From Thermoplasmata archaeon (GTDB taxonomy: Archaea; Thermoplasmatota; Thermoplasmata; JAGHBH01), in NCBI GenBank assembly GCA_030673205.1, contig DAOVJP010000041.1, positions 1 through 8,880 of the forward strand: a stretch of DNA of 8,880 nucleotides, written 5' to 3'. Position 1 is the stretch's first letter. Each line of letters begins with the position of its first letter. Under the pieces are notes generated by a model, which was given only the letters and a program-made list of their open reading frames with translations, ran no database searches and had not been told where the DNA came from. Shown here one piece after another: positions 1 to 7,935 of the stretch. A program made the position numbers and the translations under genes.

Positions 1-903
1 GAGGGTGCTGCGGGAACCGGTAACGGTGAATCCATCGTCCTTACTGAGGGTGCAGCTGGCATATTCCAGGGAAGCATAACCCACAACGCCGCACTCAACC
101 TAGGAGACGGAGACATCTATGTTACCGATGGCAACACCGTGTATGTCGAATACTTCGATCCGTTGAACGTTGCTGGAGCCGCACAGACCTTCACCGACAC
201 CGCGACATGGAATACTGGAGTAGCCTCCGACACCATAAGCACATTGACCTTCGTGGAGAAGTGGAACCTGTTCTCCATAGACCGGTTCAACACCACTGTT
301 AACCTAACGGCCAAGTGGATCAAGGACAACATCTCCCTCGCAGCAGGTTCGGACATATGTGTGGCTATCGTATATTGGGATGGTGCCAATTACCAGTCGT
401 ACACAGGGAGCATAGCTGATAATTTCGACATATTGGTGCACTATGGATACTGGTTGTACATTGAGATCGGCACGGGCCCCGTGAGCATAGACATATGGGG
501 TCTTAACCGTGGAGATTACGAGATATGGGATGCAGTACCTGGACAGGGCGATGGGCCTCTGGGCGACGGAATGGCTGATGGTCTCTTGACCACGCCGTTG
601 TTCAATTCCGGCGGCGCTGGTCAGACATACAACCTCGTGGGATGGTTCAATAGCACCACTCCCCAGGTGGAGGTGTGGATGAACCTCACCGCGGACAGTT
701 TCTGGTTGGGAGCCCGTGGCTTCATCTACAGTTGGGATGGCGGCGCACAGGCCTATTCTGACCCTGCGATACAGCTTGATGGTGGAATACCTGCGGGAAC
801 GGCAAACGATGGTATTCCGGATCTTGTCACTGAGACCTGGACCCTTGATGACCAACTAGGATATTGGATGGCGGTCTGTAGCGCCACTGAGGTGACCTAC
901 TAG
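1..903 (+). CDS. C-terminal part of a large surface/secreted repeat protein (5' end outside window)
   Basis: The frame is open from base 1 to the TAG at 901-903, giving 300 codons with no true start inside the window; the GTG at codon 47 lies mid-domain and is not a convincing start. Codons 10-55 match a module known to me from large bacterial and archaeal surface proteins: ESIVLTEGAAGIFQGSI, then a GDG-x-I-x-V-x-DG-x-x-V stretch leading into EYFDP. Two copies of another module follow. Copy 1 (about codons 86-165) has WNLFSI, LTAKW, VYWDGANYQSY and GYWLYIEIG. Copy 2 (about 208-295) has YNLVGWF, LTADSFW, IYSWDGGAQAYSD and GYWMAV. This resembles 'GWNLVS...GYW' repeats of archaeal envelope proteins (family recall, not searched). 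Several N-x-S/T sequons fit glycosylation outside the cell. No C-terminal transmembrane helix or anchor is visible, so attachment must lie upstream or be non-covalent. No enzymatic motif was seen. The exact function is unknown. The CDS call is firm; the surface location is inferred. Confidence 0.9.
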   Translation, partial: EGAAGTGNGESIVLTEGAAGIFQGSITHNAALNLGDGDIYVTDGNTVYVEYFDPLNVAGAAQTFTDTATWNTGVASDTISTLTFVEKWNLFSIDRFNTTVNLTAKWIKDNISLAAGSDICVAIVYWDGANYQSYTGSIADNFDILVHYGYWLYIEIGTGPVSIDIWGLNRGDYEIWDAVPGQGDGPLGDGMADGLLTTPLFNSGGAGQTYNLVGWFNSTTPQVEVWMNLTADSFWLGARGFIYSWDGGAQAYSDPAIQLDGGIPAGTANDGIPDLVTETWTLDDQLGYWMAVCSATEVTY

Positions 904-945
904 TTACCGAGACCCCGGATCGAGGGTTGAACAACTATGAATATA

Positions 946-951
946 GAGGAG
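946..951 (+). promoter_or_regulatory. Ribosome-binding site for the zinc-ribbon surface protein
   Basis: GAGGAG ends 11 bases before the ATG at 963 and is complementary to the archaeal 16S 3' tail. The start is well constrained: an in-frame TGA lies at 954-956, and the two codons between it and the ATG (GTT, AGC) are not starts. The rest of the 904-962 spacer shows only a weak 4-5 bp hairpin (911-915 with 924-928) and no T-tract, so I see no terminator. No clear archaeal TATA box was found, so transcription may continue from the upstream gene. Confidence 0.6.
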
Positions 952-962
952 CGTGAGTTAGC

Positions 963-3900
963 ATGAGTGCTAGAACATTGTGCCCGAACTGTGGCGCAGA
1001 AGTGGACGAGGATGAAGTGGTATGTTCCATCTGTGGAGCATCCCTTCTAATCGATATGGAAGAAGGGCAGATCGAAGATGTTCCCAGCGATGAGGAGTTC
1101 TTCGGCGAGGAAACGACCAGCGAAAGCGCCGAGGATATCTCGGAGAAAGAGGCAATGGGCCCGGACGAGGCTATAGGCTCTGATGAGCCGATCATGCCTA
1201 CGAGCGCGGACCTCACAGAGGAGTTCGAATTATCCGAAGATGATCTTGTCGAGAAGGAAGAGGGCGACACGCTCACCTGTCCTAGCTGTGGCGGTATCAT
1301 CGGACCGGACGATGCGGCCTGCCCATCCTGTGACGTCGAACTTTTCGAGTGCCCTGAGTGTGGTGGTATCATCGCAGAGGATAGCACCTCGTGCTCTCAC
1401 TGTGGTGTCGAGTTCGAAGACGATGAGGAAGAATACGAGGAAGAAGACTATACTGCTCCCGTGACCCTCCTCCCAGAGGCCGTGGTTGGCGTCTCCTCCG
1501 CCAACGGGCTTACGAATGGTAATGGTCTTACGAATGGTAATGGTCTTACTAACGGCAACGGCTTGACGAATGGTAGTGGTCTTACGAATGGCAGCGGCTT
1601 GACGAATGGCAGCGGCTTGACGAATGGCAGCGGCTTGACGAATGGCCGGGGAGGCCTTACGAACGGCAACGGCCTTACGAACGGAGCTAGGTTCGAGAAA
1701 GAGGCCCGACGGACGATGTACGAAGAAAAGGGCAAGGGAAAGGAGATGTTCATCGTCATAGCCCTGGTGGCCCTTGTGATGCTCAGTGGCAGCATAACCA
1801 CCATGTTCTTCAACCTGCCTGTGGAAGAGGTTTCAGTGAAGAACCTCATTGTAATAGATGGAGACATGGACGATTGGGCGGACACCCTTGCATGGACCGA
1901 TTCCAGCGGGGATCAGACCGAGAACCAACATATCAACCTTCTACGGTACAAGGTCAACGAGAGTGAAAATCTATTCTCAATATATATGGAGTTCGAGGGC
2001 ATCCCGTTCATGGGACCCAATGAGAATGTTGACGACGATGATGCCAGTACGATACTGGTGTGCATCGACTCTGATCAAGATGAATCTACAGGATATAACA
2101 TACACGGCCTAGGTGCCGAGACTGTGATTGTCATAGACGGAGCCAATGGAAACCTGGCTGGCACATCGGTAAGGCATTACGAAGGCGTCGTTGGTGGCGA
2201 TTGGGGCAATACCACATCGATAACTGTTGGATCGACCGCCATAGGGAACAGCGCTGTGGAGACACAGATACCTCTTCCTCTGCTGAACATAGCTGCAGGA
2301 GAGACCCCGCGTGTGCTCATTCAGGTAGTGGACCTTGCATTGAGGACCGACTATTCCGACACTGCATTCTCTCTGGAATCCCCGGCGGTGACCGCCGTCC
2401 AGAGATTGGCAGGCACCTCTTCTTTGAGCGCTGATGGGCAAGACCATGTATTCATGGCTGTGGACCTGAGCGCATACGGCGGAAGTGTGGCCGTCACCGA
2501 ACTACACATCGAGCCTGCAGAGGGCTCCACCCCCGATATAGGGAGTCTGGTCACACTTACCGCGTTCTCCGACGAGGCGCTGAGTACACCTGTAAGCAGC
2601 TCCGCAGGATGGAATCTTGGATGGAATCTTGGATGGAACCTGGGTTTGACCGACGTTTCCATGGCGGATGGCGGCAGCACCACCGTGTACGTAGCGGCCA
2701 GCGTGGAATCAGGGGCCCAGATAGGCAACGCCCTGTCTTTGAACATGGTCTCGATGGGATCCAGCGCCGGCAGCTTCCTCGTGGAGCGCCAGAGCATTCC
2801 CCGAGCTTATATCGGCGGATATTCCGGAACTGGCATCCAGATACATGGCCTGTTCGATGACTGGGCATCGGTCCCCCGGATCGGCGATAACCAACTGGAT
2901 ATGCAAGAGGCGGGAATAAACCTGGTGGACTATTCATCCTTCATGGACATCAATGAGGATCAGATCGCGTTCTATGCGTCCGTCGAAGGCATATTCTTCC
3001 AGGGCGCCGACTCCCCTGCCCGTCCATCAATAGCAGGAGATGTGGGACCCACCCTTTTGCAGTTCCTGGGAGAGCCTACTGTGTTCCCCTCGGAGACTGA
3101 GCTGAATATCATATGGAAGACCAACAAGCCGACGGCGAACAATATCGTTCGCATGAGCGGCTCCACATACGATGCGACTGGTGGGCTCACCCACATGGTA
3201 TCCATCAGCGACCTAACCCCCGGAACACCATATTCCTTTACCGTGGAATCATCCGAGGGCATAGAGAGCATCCAGTCGAGCCAGATCTCCGCCCAGACCG
3301 TCTCCATTGGCGAGGCCGTCACATTTGTCACCCCGCCCACGGGGCGCGCAACGTCCGAGACCACCGCCATCATATCGTGGGTCACCTCGGAGAGGAGCAC
3401 CGGTAGGGTGGAATACGGAGGAACGAGTGCCTATGGGAGCACGATCCAGTCGGAGAACGAGTCCTGGTTACATAGCGTATCGATCACCGGCCTCAACCCC
3501 GGGACCACATACCACTTCCAGGTGGTAGCGATAGACTCGGATGGCAGCTCGCCATCATCGGACCGCACATTCGCTACACCCGTGCCAGGGCCTGTGGAGC
3601 CGCACATACCGACTCTGGCCGCAGACACGCTCTACATATTCTTGGACACCCAACCCAACGAAGGATACGCGATAACAGGGATCGCAGGCTTCCACGCGGA
3701 CTACATGTTGAAGGCCCAGGGAAGATACAACACTGTCATAGACAGGACCCTCTGGCACTTCGATGGGCAGAACCCACAGACGTGGAGTTGGACGGCCCAG
3801 ACCAGCATGTACAACGGCGTCTCCGCCGACTCCGAGTTCGAGGGGGAGATAAGTCTGAACTCTATCATATATAGCGCAACCCCACAGGTCTATTTCCATA

Positions 3901-5918
3901 TGCAGGGATGGGGCGACGGCGAGTTGTTCGATGGCGGCTGGGAGGATCCGGGCGACACGGCATTCAACGTGGCCACCAGAGGGACCAGGGGTTACAGCAC
4001 CGTCCCGCAGGACATAATGGTCTCCAACAACATGTGGGGCCCCACTATATCATGGACCACCGAAGGCCTTGCCAGCGGATTCGTCATGTGGGGCATCAGC
4101 GAGACCGACCTGCGGCACAAGGCGGATGATGACATTATCGGAGACAGCAGGACGCACTATTGTTCTCTGAACGCCCTCACCACCCAGACGACAATATATT
4201 ATGTGATATACTCGGGAGGCACCATGTATGATGATGAGGGAAGCCCGTACACCGTAGCCATACAGGGCAGCGGTTGGCTCACGGACGTCGAGGATTCGGC
4301 CGTTACCGTGAATTGGAGAACATCTACTCCAACCTCTAGCAAAGTGTGGTACGGCCTGACGGACCCACCATTGTTGTCTGTGAACGATGTGACCCCGACG
4401 CTCATACACTCCATCACGATCCCAAGCCTCGAACCCAACACCGCATATTATGTTCAGATGGAGTCGCCAGGATACACCGGCGCAGTGGAGAACATCCAGA
4501 CCCGCTCAACGATAATGTCAATGGCCCCTGATCCGTTCATGCTCTATGGTCAGGTGACAGACGGCGCTGTGGGCGTCGGCGGCGTAATGGTATACGCCTC
4601 CTATGGCGACCACGGACCGATGTCTTCCCGGGCGAGCTCTTTGCCAGACCCCGCGGGTCATTACGTTCTCACTCTGCCCAACATGAGGAATGAGACGGAC
4701 TGGTACACCCCAACCACGGGACATGATATCATCATAGTGGTAGAGGGCGGAGCTATGGGAAGCACGACCACCACCTATACGATCCTTGATGACTCCCAAT
4801 CGATGGAAGCGGTTCCGGATATAGTCATCAATGCCGATCTACCAGAGGTCATCACAGGAAGGGCCATGAAAGGCGGGAGCCCGGTGGCTGACGCACTGGT
4901 CTATCTGGAGATGGACGACGGCGCCATCCGAGGGCCATTGGCAACATATACCGACGCCCTAGGTGACTTCCAGTTCGATCTCAACAACAACATAGAGGGC
5001 TACACCGCTGGTCTCCTCGACATTATACGCGTCCGCATCAACGGCGCCAACGATGGTGTCCATCTCTATCCGCTTGTAACATGGAACGAGACCGAGAACT
5101 GGGTCGGCATGTCCAACTATGGGGCATACCCGGACCTCGGCGACTTTGAATTAGAGAGCAACTTCCCGGTAGGCTCCTCCCAATGGTACCCCGATAGGCA
5201 GGACGAAGTGGATGTGGAGGACGGGATCGACATCACCCAGGTCCGCTCGTGGTACGAGCCTCTAGTGGATGGGTACTATGGTTGGGTGGAGATGCAATCC
5301 GCAGATGCCTTCGACTTTTCCGAGAACGGCTCCGTATGCATGTTCTTCGACATCAACGGCTCAGCCAGTGGGTATCGTATAGACCCGGACATGAAGGATG
5401 GGATGGGCACGGGATATCTCGTGGACCCAGTATATGTGGACAGGATGATAGAGATAGTCGGTAAGGAAAAGACGATACAGGAAGCGGTCCTCTACACCTA
5501 CACAGGAGCGGGAACGGACTGGGCCTGGACACCCACGATCGCACCGGTGAACACCACCATAGACAGCAACGTGGTGAAGATGTTCGTGGACAAGACCGAT
5601 CTCTTTGGACCGGATACCGAGGGAGCGGACATACTCAGCTTCTTCCTCTCGACGAACGAGTCCGGCGCAATGGACTTCTCCGACTACGTGCTCTCGAAAA
5701 GCACCCAGAACACGCTACAAGTGGTGCAGAATGACCATCTGTTGAGGACCATATCCATACCGCAGGGCGCCACATACGCCCCCATAATCCAACTCGACCT
5801 AGTGGCTAGGGGAGGGGCGCTCGTCCTCAGCGACATAACCATAGAGATCGATGAGAGCTCCACCGTGCCCAATAGCGATGTTACTGACATAACCAGCACC
5901 GATGGCGCCGCCATCTAA
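963..5918 (+). CDS. Giant type II membrane surface protein: zinc ribbons, GLTNG repeat, TM helix, CBM9/DOMON-like, FnIII and carboxypeptidase-regulatory-like modules
   Basis: The product to the first stop is 1,651 residues. Cytoplasmic head: three Cys4 zinc ribbons (C7/10/21/24, C106/109/120/123, C130/133/144/147) joined by very acidic linkers, then ten GLTNG units (182-241). A basic stretch (KGKGK) precedes a single helix at about 262-283, predicting N-in/C-out topology; there is no cleavable signal peptide. Ectodomain in order: beta-sandwich module 1 (296-467; DW at 304-305, IDSDQDESTGY at 368-378); a beta module (484-614); a second DW half-module (616-690); two FnIII-like domains (694-872, with SWVTS, LNPGTTYHFQVV and related signatures); the matching IFLDT...GY half (887-985); two more FnIII-like domains (1014-1182); two carboxypeptidase-regulatory-like domains (1192-1262 and 1294-1375); a divergent copy of module 1 (about 1400-1600); and the start of another beta module (1607 on). 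TAA at codon 1652 stops inside that last module, and the frame continues downstream, so this product is probably truncated relative to the ancestral protein. No catalytic residues were recognised; adhesion, glycan binding or surface-coat roles are inference. Domain family names are by motif only. Confidence 0.93.
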   Translation: MSARTLCPNCGAEVDEDEVVCSICGASLLIDMEEGQIEDVPSDEEFFGEETTSESAEDISEKEAMGPDEAIGSDEPIMPTSADLTEEFELSEDDLVEKEEGDTLTCPSCGGIIGPDDAACPSCDVELFECPECGGIIAEDSTSCSHCGVEFEDDEEEYEEEDYTAPVTLLPEAVVGVSSANGLTNGNGLTNGNGLTNGNGLTNGSGLTNGSGLTNGSGLTNGSGLTNGRGGLTNGNGLTNGARFEKEARRTMYEEKGKGKEMFIVIALVALVMLSGSITTMFFNLPVEEVSVKNLIVIDGDMDDWADTLAWTDSSGDQTENQHINLLRYKVNESENLFSIYMEFEGIPFMGPNENVDDDDASTILVCIDSDQDESTGYNIHGLGAETVIVIDGANGNLAGTSVRHYEGVVGGDWGNTTSITVGSTAIGNSAVETQIPLPLLNIAAGETPRVLIQVVDLALRTDYSDTAFSLESPAVTAVQRLAGTSSLSADGQDHVFMAVDLSAYGGSVAVTELHIEPAEGSTPDIGSLVTLTAFSDEALSTPVSSSAGWNLGWNLGWNLGLTDVSMADGGSTTVYVAASVESGAQIGNALSLNMVSMGSSAGSFLVERQSIPRAYIGGYSGTGIQIHGLFDDWASVPRIGDNQLDMQEAGINLVDYSSFMDINEDQIAFYASVEGIFFQGADSPARPSIAGDVGPTLLQFLGEPTVFPSETELNIIWKTNKPTANNIVRMSGSTYDATGGLTHMVSISDLTPGTPYSFTVESSEGIESIQSSQISAQTVSIGEAVTFVTPPTGRATSETTAIISWVTSERSTGRVEYGGTSAYGSTIQSENESWLHSVSITGLNPGTTYHFQVVAIDSDGSSPSSDRTFATPVPGPVEPHIPTLAADTLYIFLDTQPNEGYAITGIAGFHADYMLKAQGRYNTVIDRTLWHFDGQNPQTWSWTAQTSMYNGVSADSEFEGEISLNSIIYSATPQVYFHMQGWGDGELFDGGWEDPGDTAFNVATRGTRGYSTVPQDIMVSNNMWGPTISWTTEGLASGFVMWGISETDLRHKADDDIIGDSRTHYCSLNALTTQTTIYYVIYSGGTMYDDEGSPYTVAIQGSGWLTDVEDSAVTVNWRTSTPTSSKVWYGLTDPPLLSVNDVTPTLIHSITIPSLEPNTAYYVQMESPGYTGAVENIQTRSTIMSMAPDPFMLYGQVTDGAVGVGGVMVYASYGDHGPMSSRASSLPDPAGHYVLTLPNMRNETDWYTPTTGHDIIIVVEGGAMGSTTTTYTILDDSQSMEAVPDIVINADLPEVITGRAMKGGSPVADALVYLEMDDGAIRGPLATYTDALGDFQFDLNNNIEGYTAGLLDIIRVRINGANDGVHLYPLVTWNETENWVGMSNYGAYPDLGDFELESNFPVGSSQWYPDRQDEVDVEDGIDITQVRSWYEPLVDGYYGWVEMQSADAFDFSENGSVCMFFDINGSASGYRIDPDMKDGMGTGYLVDPVYVDRMIEIVGKEKTIQEAVLYTYTGAGTDWAWTPTIAPVNTTIDSNVVKMFVDKTDLFGPDTEGADILSFFLSTNESGAMDFSDYVLSKSTQNTLQVVQNDHLLRTISIPQGATYAPIIQLDLVARGGALVLSDITIEIDESSTVPNSDVTDITSTDGAAI
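1506..1685 (+). repeat. Ten in-frame GLTNG-x repeats (18-bp units)
   Basis: Ten tandem units encode G-L-T-N-G-x, where x is N, S or R and the last is A; unit 8 carries one extra Gly codon (21 bp). Units 6 and 7 are identical at DNA level and unit 8 shares their first 15 bases. Other units use different synonymous codons (CTT or TTG for Leu, AAT or AAC for Asn, ACG or ACT for Thr). The peptide is thus more constant than the DNA. It forms a flexible linker between the zinc ribbons and the membrane helix. Confidence 0.95.
1746..1811 (+). other. Single transmembrane signal-anchor segment
   Basis: Residues 262-283 (starting MFIVIALVALVML) are an uninterrupted hydrophobic run preceded by KGKGKE and followed by the acidic-polar PVEEVSV stretch. 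The positive-inside rule places the zinc ribbons in the cytoplasm and everything after residue 284 outside. No AXA or lipobox cleavage motif was seen. Confidence 0.85.
1848..2363 (+). other. Beta-sandwich module, copy 1 (contiguous; CBM9/DOMON-like)
   Basis: Residues 296-467 hold the landmarks in one uninterrupted stretch: IVIDGDMDDWAD, then IYMEFEGIPFMG, then ILVCIDSDQDESTGY, then GLGAETVIVIDG and an ETQIPLPLL strand. The order (DG...DW opening, aromatic-rich strand, acidic I-D-x-D loop that could bind metal) recalls CBM9/DOMON-type domains. That assignment is a motif impression without a search. It serves as the reference for the split copies later in the gene. Confidence 0.6.
2412..2807 (+). 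other. Beta module, intact copy (paralogue of the module broken by the TAA)
   Basis: Residues 484-614 contain HVFMAVDLSAYGG, VTELHIEPAEG, a DGGSTTVYVAASVESG strand pair and NALSLNMVSMGSSAG, leading straight into AYIGGYS and the second DW half-module. The copy at about codons 1607-1720 has PIIQLDLVARGG, LSDITIEIDES, KAVDITVNISG, SALRLKVTDATAAGS and VYIGNHS in the same order. The landmark spacing (H495 to Y616 is 121 codons; P1607 to Y1721 is 114) makes this copy a template for judging the interrupted one. Confidence 0.65.
2610..2645 (+). repeat. Three tandem WNLG repeats (12-bp units)
   Basis: Residues 550-561 read WNLG three times. The DNA unit TGGAATCTTGGA occurs twice exactly and a third time with synonymous changes (AAC CTG GGT). 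The run sits in a loop of the 484-614 beta module. The paralogous module near the TAA lacks it, so it looks like a recent local expansion. Confidence 0.95.
2808..4000 (+). other. Beta-sandwich module, copy 2, split by two FnIII-like domains
   Basis: The first half (2808-3041) has IQIHGLFDDWAS and AFYASVEGIFFQGA. Two FnIII-like domains (3042-3320 and 3321-3581) follow, each with a W-containing strand and a TPGTPYSF or NPGTTYHF turn. The second half starts near 3621 with LYIFLDTQPNEGY, then GFHADYMLKAQG and an EFEGEISL strand. In copy 1 the equivalent halves are adjacent, so the FnIII pair appears to be inserted within the parent fold. The reading is by motif order; structure prediction would settle it. 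Confidence 0.5.
5160..5762 (+). other. Beta-sandwich module, divergent copy
   Basis: Residues 1400-1600 contain SSQWYPDRQDEVDV, GIDITQVRSWYEP, YYGWVEMQSADAFDF and VCMFFDINGSASGY. They follow the strand order of copy 1 (W, then I-N/D-I/L, then the aromatic VE strand, then the F-x-D-x-N-G...GY loop). The DG-x-x-DW opening is lost, and an extra GMGTGYLVDP stretch is present. The halves are contiguous here. Homology to the other copies is likely but weaker. Confidence 0.4.
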
Positions 5919-6122
5919 ACATCTGGCACACCCGTAGGCGGGTCCGTGACCCTGACCATACCCGGAGGTATAGCACTGGCCCAGGACACCCCGAAGGCCG
6001 TGGACATAACTGTGAACATCAGCGGCACTGCGACCAAGGGCAGCGCACTGAGACTAAAGGTCACAGACGCCACCGCAGCCGGATCCATAACAAGCCTGTG
6101 CACATACGAGATGCCTGGCGTG

Positions 6123-7935
6123 TACATCGGCAACCACAGCACAAACATCGCTGTGGATGGGCTGTTCGGTGACTGGGAGAGCATAATAGAGGATGAGGAT
6201 GCGGAAGGCATCGCAAACCCCAACGTGAACATCACAGGATTCAAGGTGGCTACCACGGATTACACGAACATAGGATTCTATATCGACGTGGAGGGAGGAA
6301 TGGTCTCTGGGGCCAAGATACCCTGGAACCTCCCCCAGGCCATACCCGTGGAAATGGTGGATGGCCCGCCCAGCATCACGGACAACACCCCTGGCGAGTA
6401 CCTGCCCGGTGCGCAGGTCACGTTCAACGCCACCATCACCGACGATAATGGGGTGGCAGAGGCAAAGGTCGAGTACTCAGTGAACCTAGGTCCAGCCACG
6501 AACGTCACCATGCACCATGTAGGAGGGAACGATTACGAATACACGCCTCCTGGCACATTCAGCGACGGGGATGTGATAGACTACACTATATCCGCCCGTG
6601 ATGCAAGGGACCAGTGGGTCGAGGTGACAGGGGTGATAGACATAGGCGACTCCATACCACCAGTGATAACGGACAGCAGCTCCCAGTTCCAGACGAACGG
6701 CGTCGCCGCAACGTTCTCGATAACCATCTGGGACAACGTCGATGGAGTTACAACCCCACCACTATCTGATGTGTACATAGACTTCGCGGCAGAGGGTAAC
6801 ACGACGATGGACACAAACATGGGAGGGGGATGGTGGATACACACCGGCGGCGCATACTCCGGTGTCACCCATGCCTATACCATATCCGCTACGGATCAGG
6901 CCGGCAACTGGGGCCAGGTGACCGGAAGCGTGACATTCAACGCCGGAGGCGGCCCAGCACCACCACCATGGACCAACACTCCGCCCAGTGTGACCATCAC
7001 CACCACGAGCCCGCAAAGCGCAGGCGCGGTGGTATTAGAGGCACATGCAACAGATTCCGACGGCACCATAACCGCCGCGACGCTCAGCGACAAACCAGGA
7101 GCATGGCCCGCAGTATTTGACTCTTCCAGCGGTTTGGGCACAGGCGACGCCTGGTTCTGGTGGAACTTCACAGAGAACACCCCAGCCAGCTACGACTACA
7201 CTGTGGAAGTCACCGATAACACCTCCGATACCGGACAGGACTCCGGGTCTTTGGTCATAGAAAATGTTGGACTGCCCACAATCGACGACCAGACGCTGGA
7301 TACGGCCTATGCAGGGACGACCATACAGTTCCAGGCACTGACCACCAACGCCTTCGCCGTCAGGATATATTACAAGAATGAGACCGATGACACTGGTAAC
7401 CTATTCATCACCCTCTCGGATATGGGAGGCGGATTGTATCAAGGCACCATGGACGGCCAGAGTGGCGGCGTGGTGGAATATTATATATGGGCTGATGGGC
7501 CCGGCGGCACGAACCAGACGGACTGGTACGATGGATGGTATACGATAACGATAGTCGCCGCAGGCGGTTATCCCGTCGTAGTCGGCGGCCCCGGCGAAGA
7601 TGTCATATACATCCTGATCGACAGCGACATGGACGGATCCACGGGATATCAGGAGCCCGGGTACACCATAGGCGCGGACTGTGTCATCACCATAAAGGGT
7701 GTGGACCACGAGATCGTTTCTTCCACATACAGCATATACGATATAGATACCAACATGTGGGGAGCGGCCGTGAACCTCGATGCCGCCAACGACGATACCA
7801 GTATGGAGACCATGCTCTCCGCCACCATCCTAGATGTAACCCCCGAACCTGGATGGGAAGGGATACGCGCTTTGTTCTATATTCAGGATTGGGAAGAGAC
7901 AAGGGACGATTCCATGGTGGATCATCTGAACGACA
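6123..7935 (+). other. Beta-sandwich module, copy 3, split by four Ig-like domains
   Basis: The first half (6123-6356) has YIGNHS, IAVDGLFGDWES and GFYIDVEGGMVSGA, closely matching copy 2 (YIGGYS, IQIHGLFDDWAS, AFYASVEGIFFQGA). After about 400 codons of Ig/cadherin-like domains, the second half (7596-7935) resumes with VIYILIDSDMDGSTGY and a TIGADCVITIKG strand matching copy 1. This is the longest insertion between halves in the window. All of it lies after the TAA. Confidence 0.5.

Noticed and set aside
911..928. Possible terminator hairpin between the two genes
   Set aside because: The stem is only 4-5 bp (GACCC/GGGTT) with an 8-base loop and no following T-run.
901..930. TAG end of the upstream gene read through as pyrrolysine
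   Set aside because: Readthrough would add only eight ordinary codons before a TGA at 928-930, and no domain continues there, so TAG is a normal stop.
936..946. Possible archaeal TATA box (CTATGAATATA)
   Set aside because: It is a poor match to the consensus, overlaps the ribosome-binding site, and no BRE or transcription start can be judged. Spacing to the ATG would fit only a near-leaderless transcript, which conflicts with the clear GAGGAG.
935..1387. Minus-strand open frame of 150 codons over the zinc-ribbon head
   Set aside because: Its Ser/Pro-rich product is the antisense image of acidic Glu/Asp codons on the + strand. It lacks a binding site and recognisable motifs.
1448..1885. Minus-strand open frame with PLPFVKP repeats
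   Set aside because: The repeat is the antisense reading of the GLTNG units; the + strand repeat sits in a well-formed gene.
5915..6868. A series of minus-strand open frames just after the TAA, which could suggest a convergent gene
   Set aside because: They are short, separated by stops, and antisense to a + strand frame with coherent Ig-like and DW modules. No start context or domain supports them.
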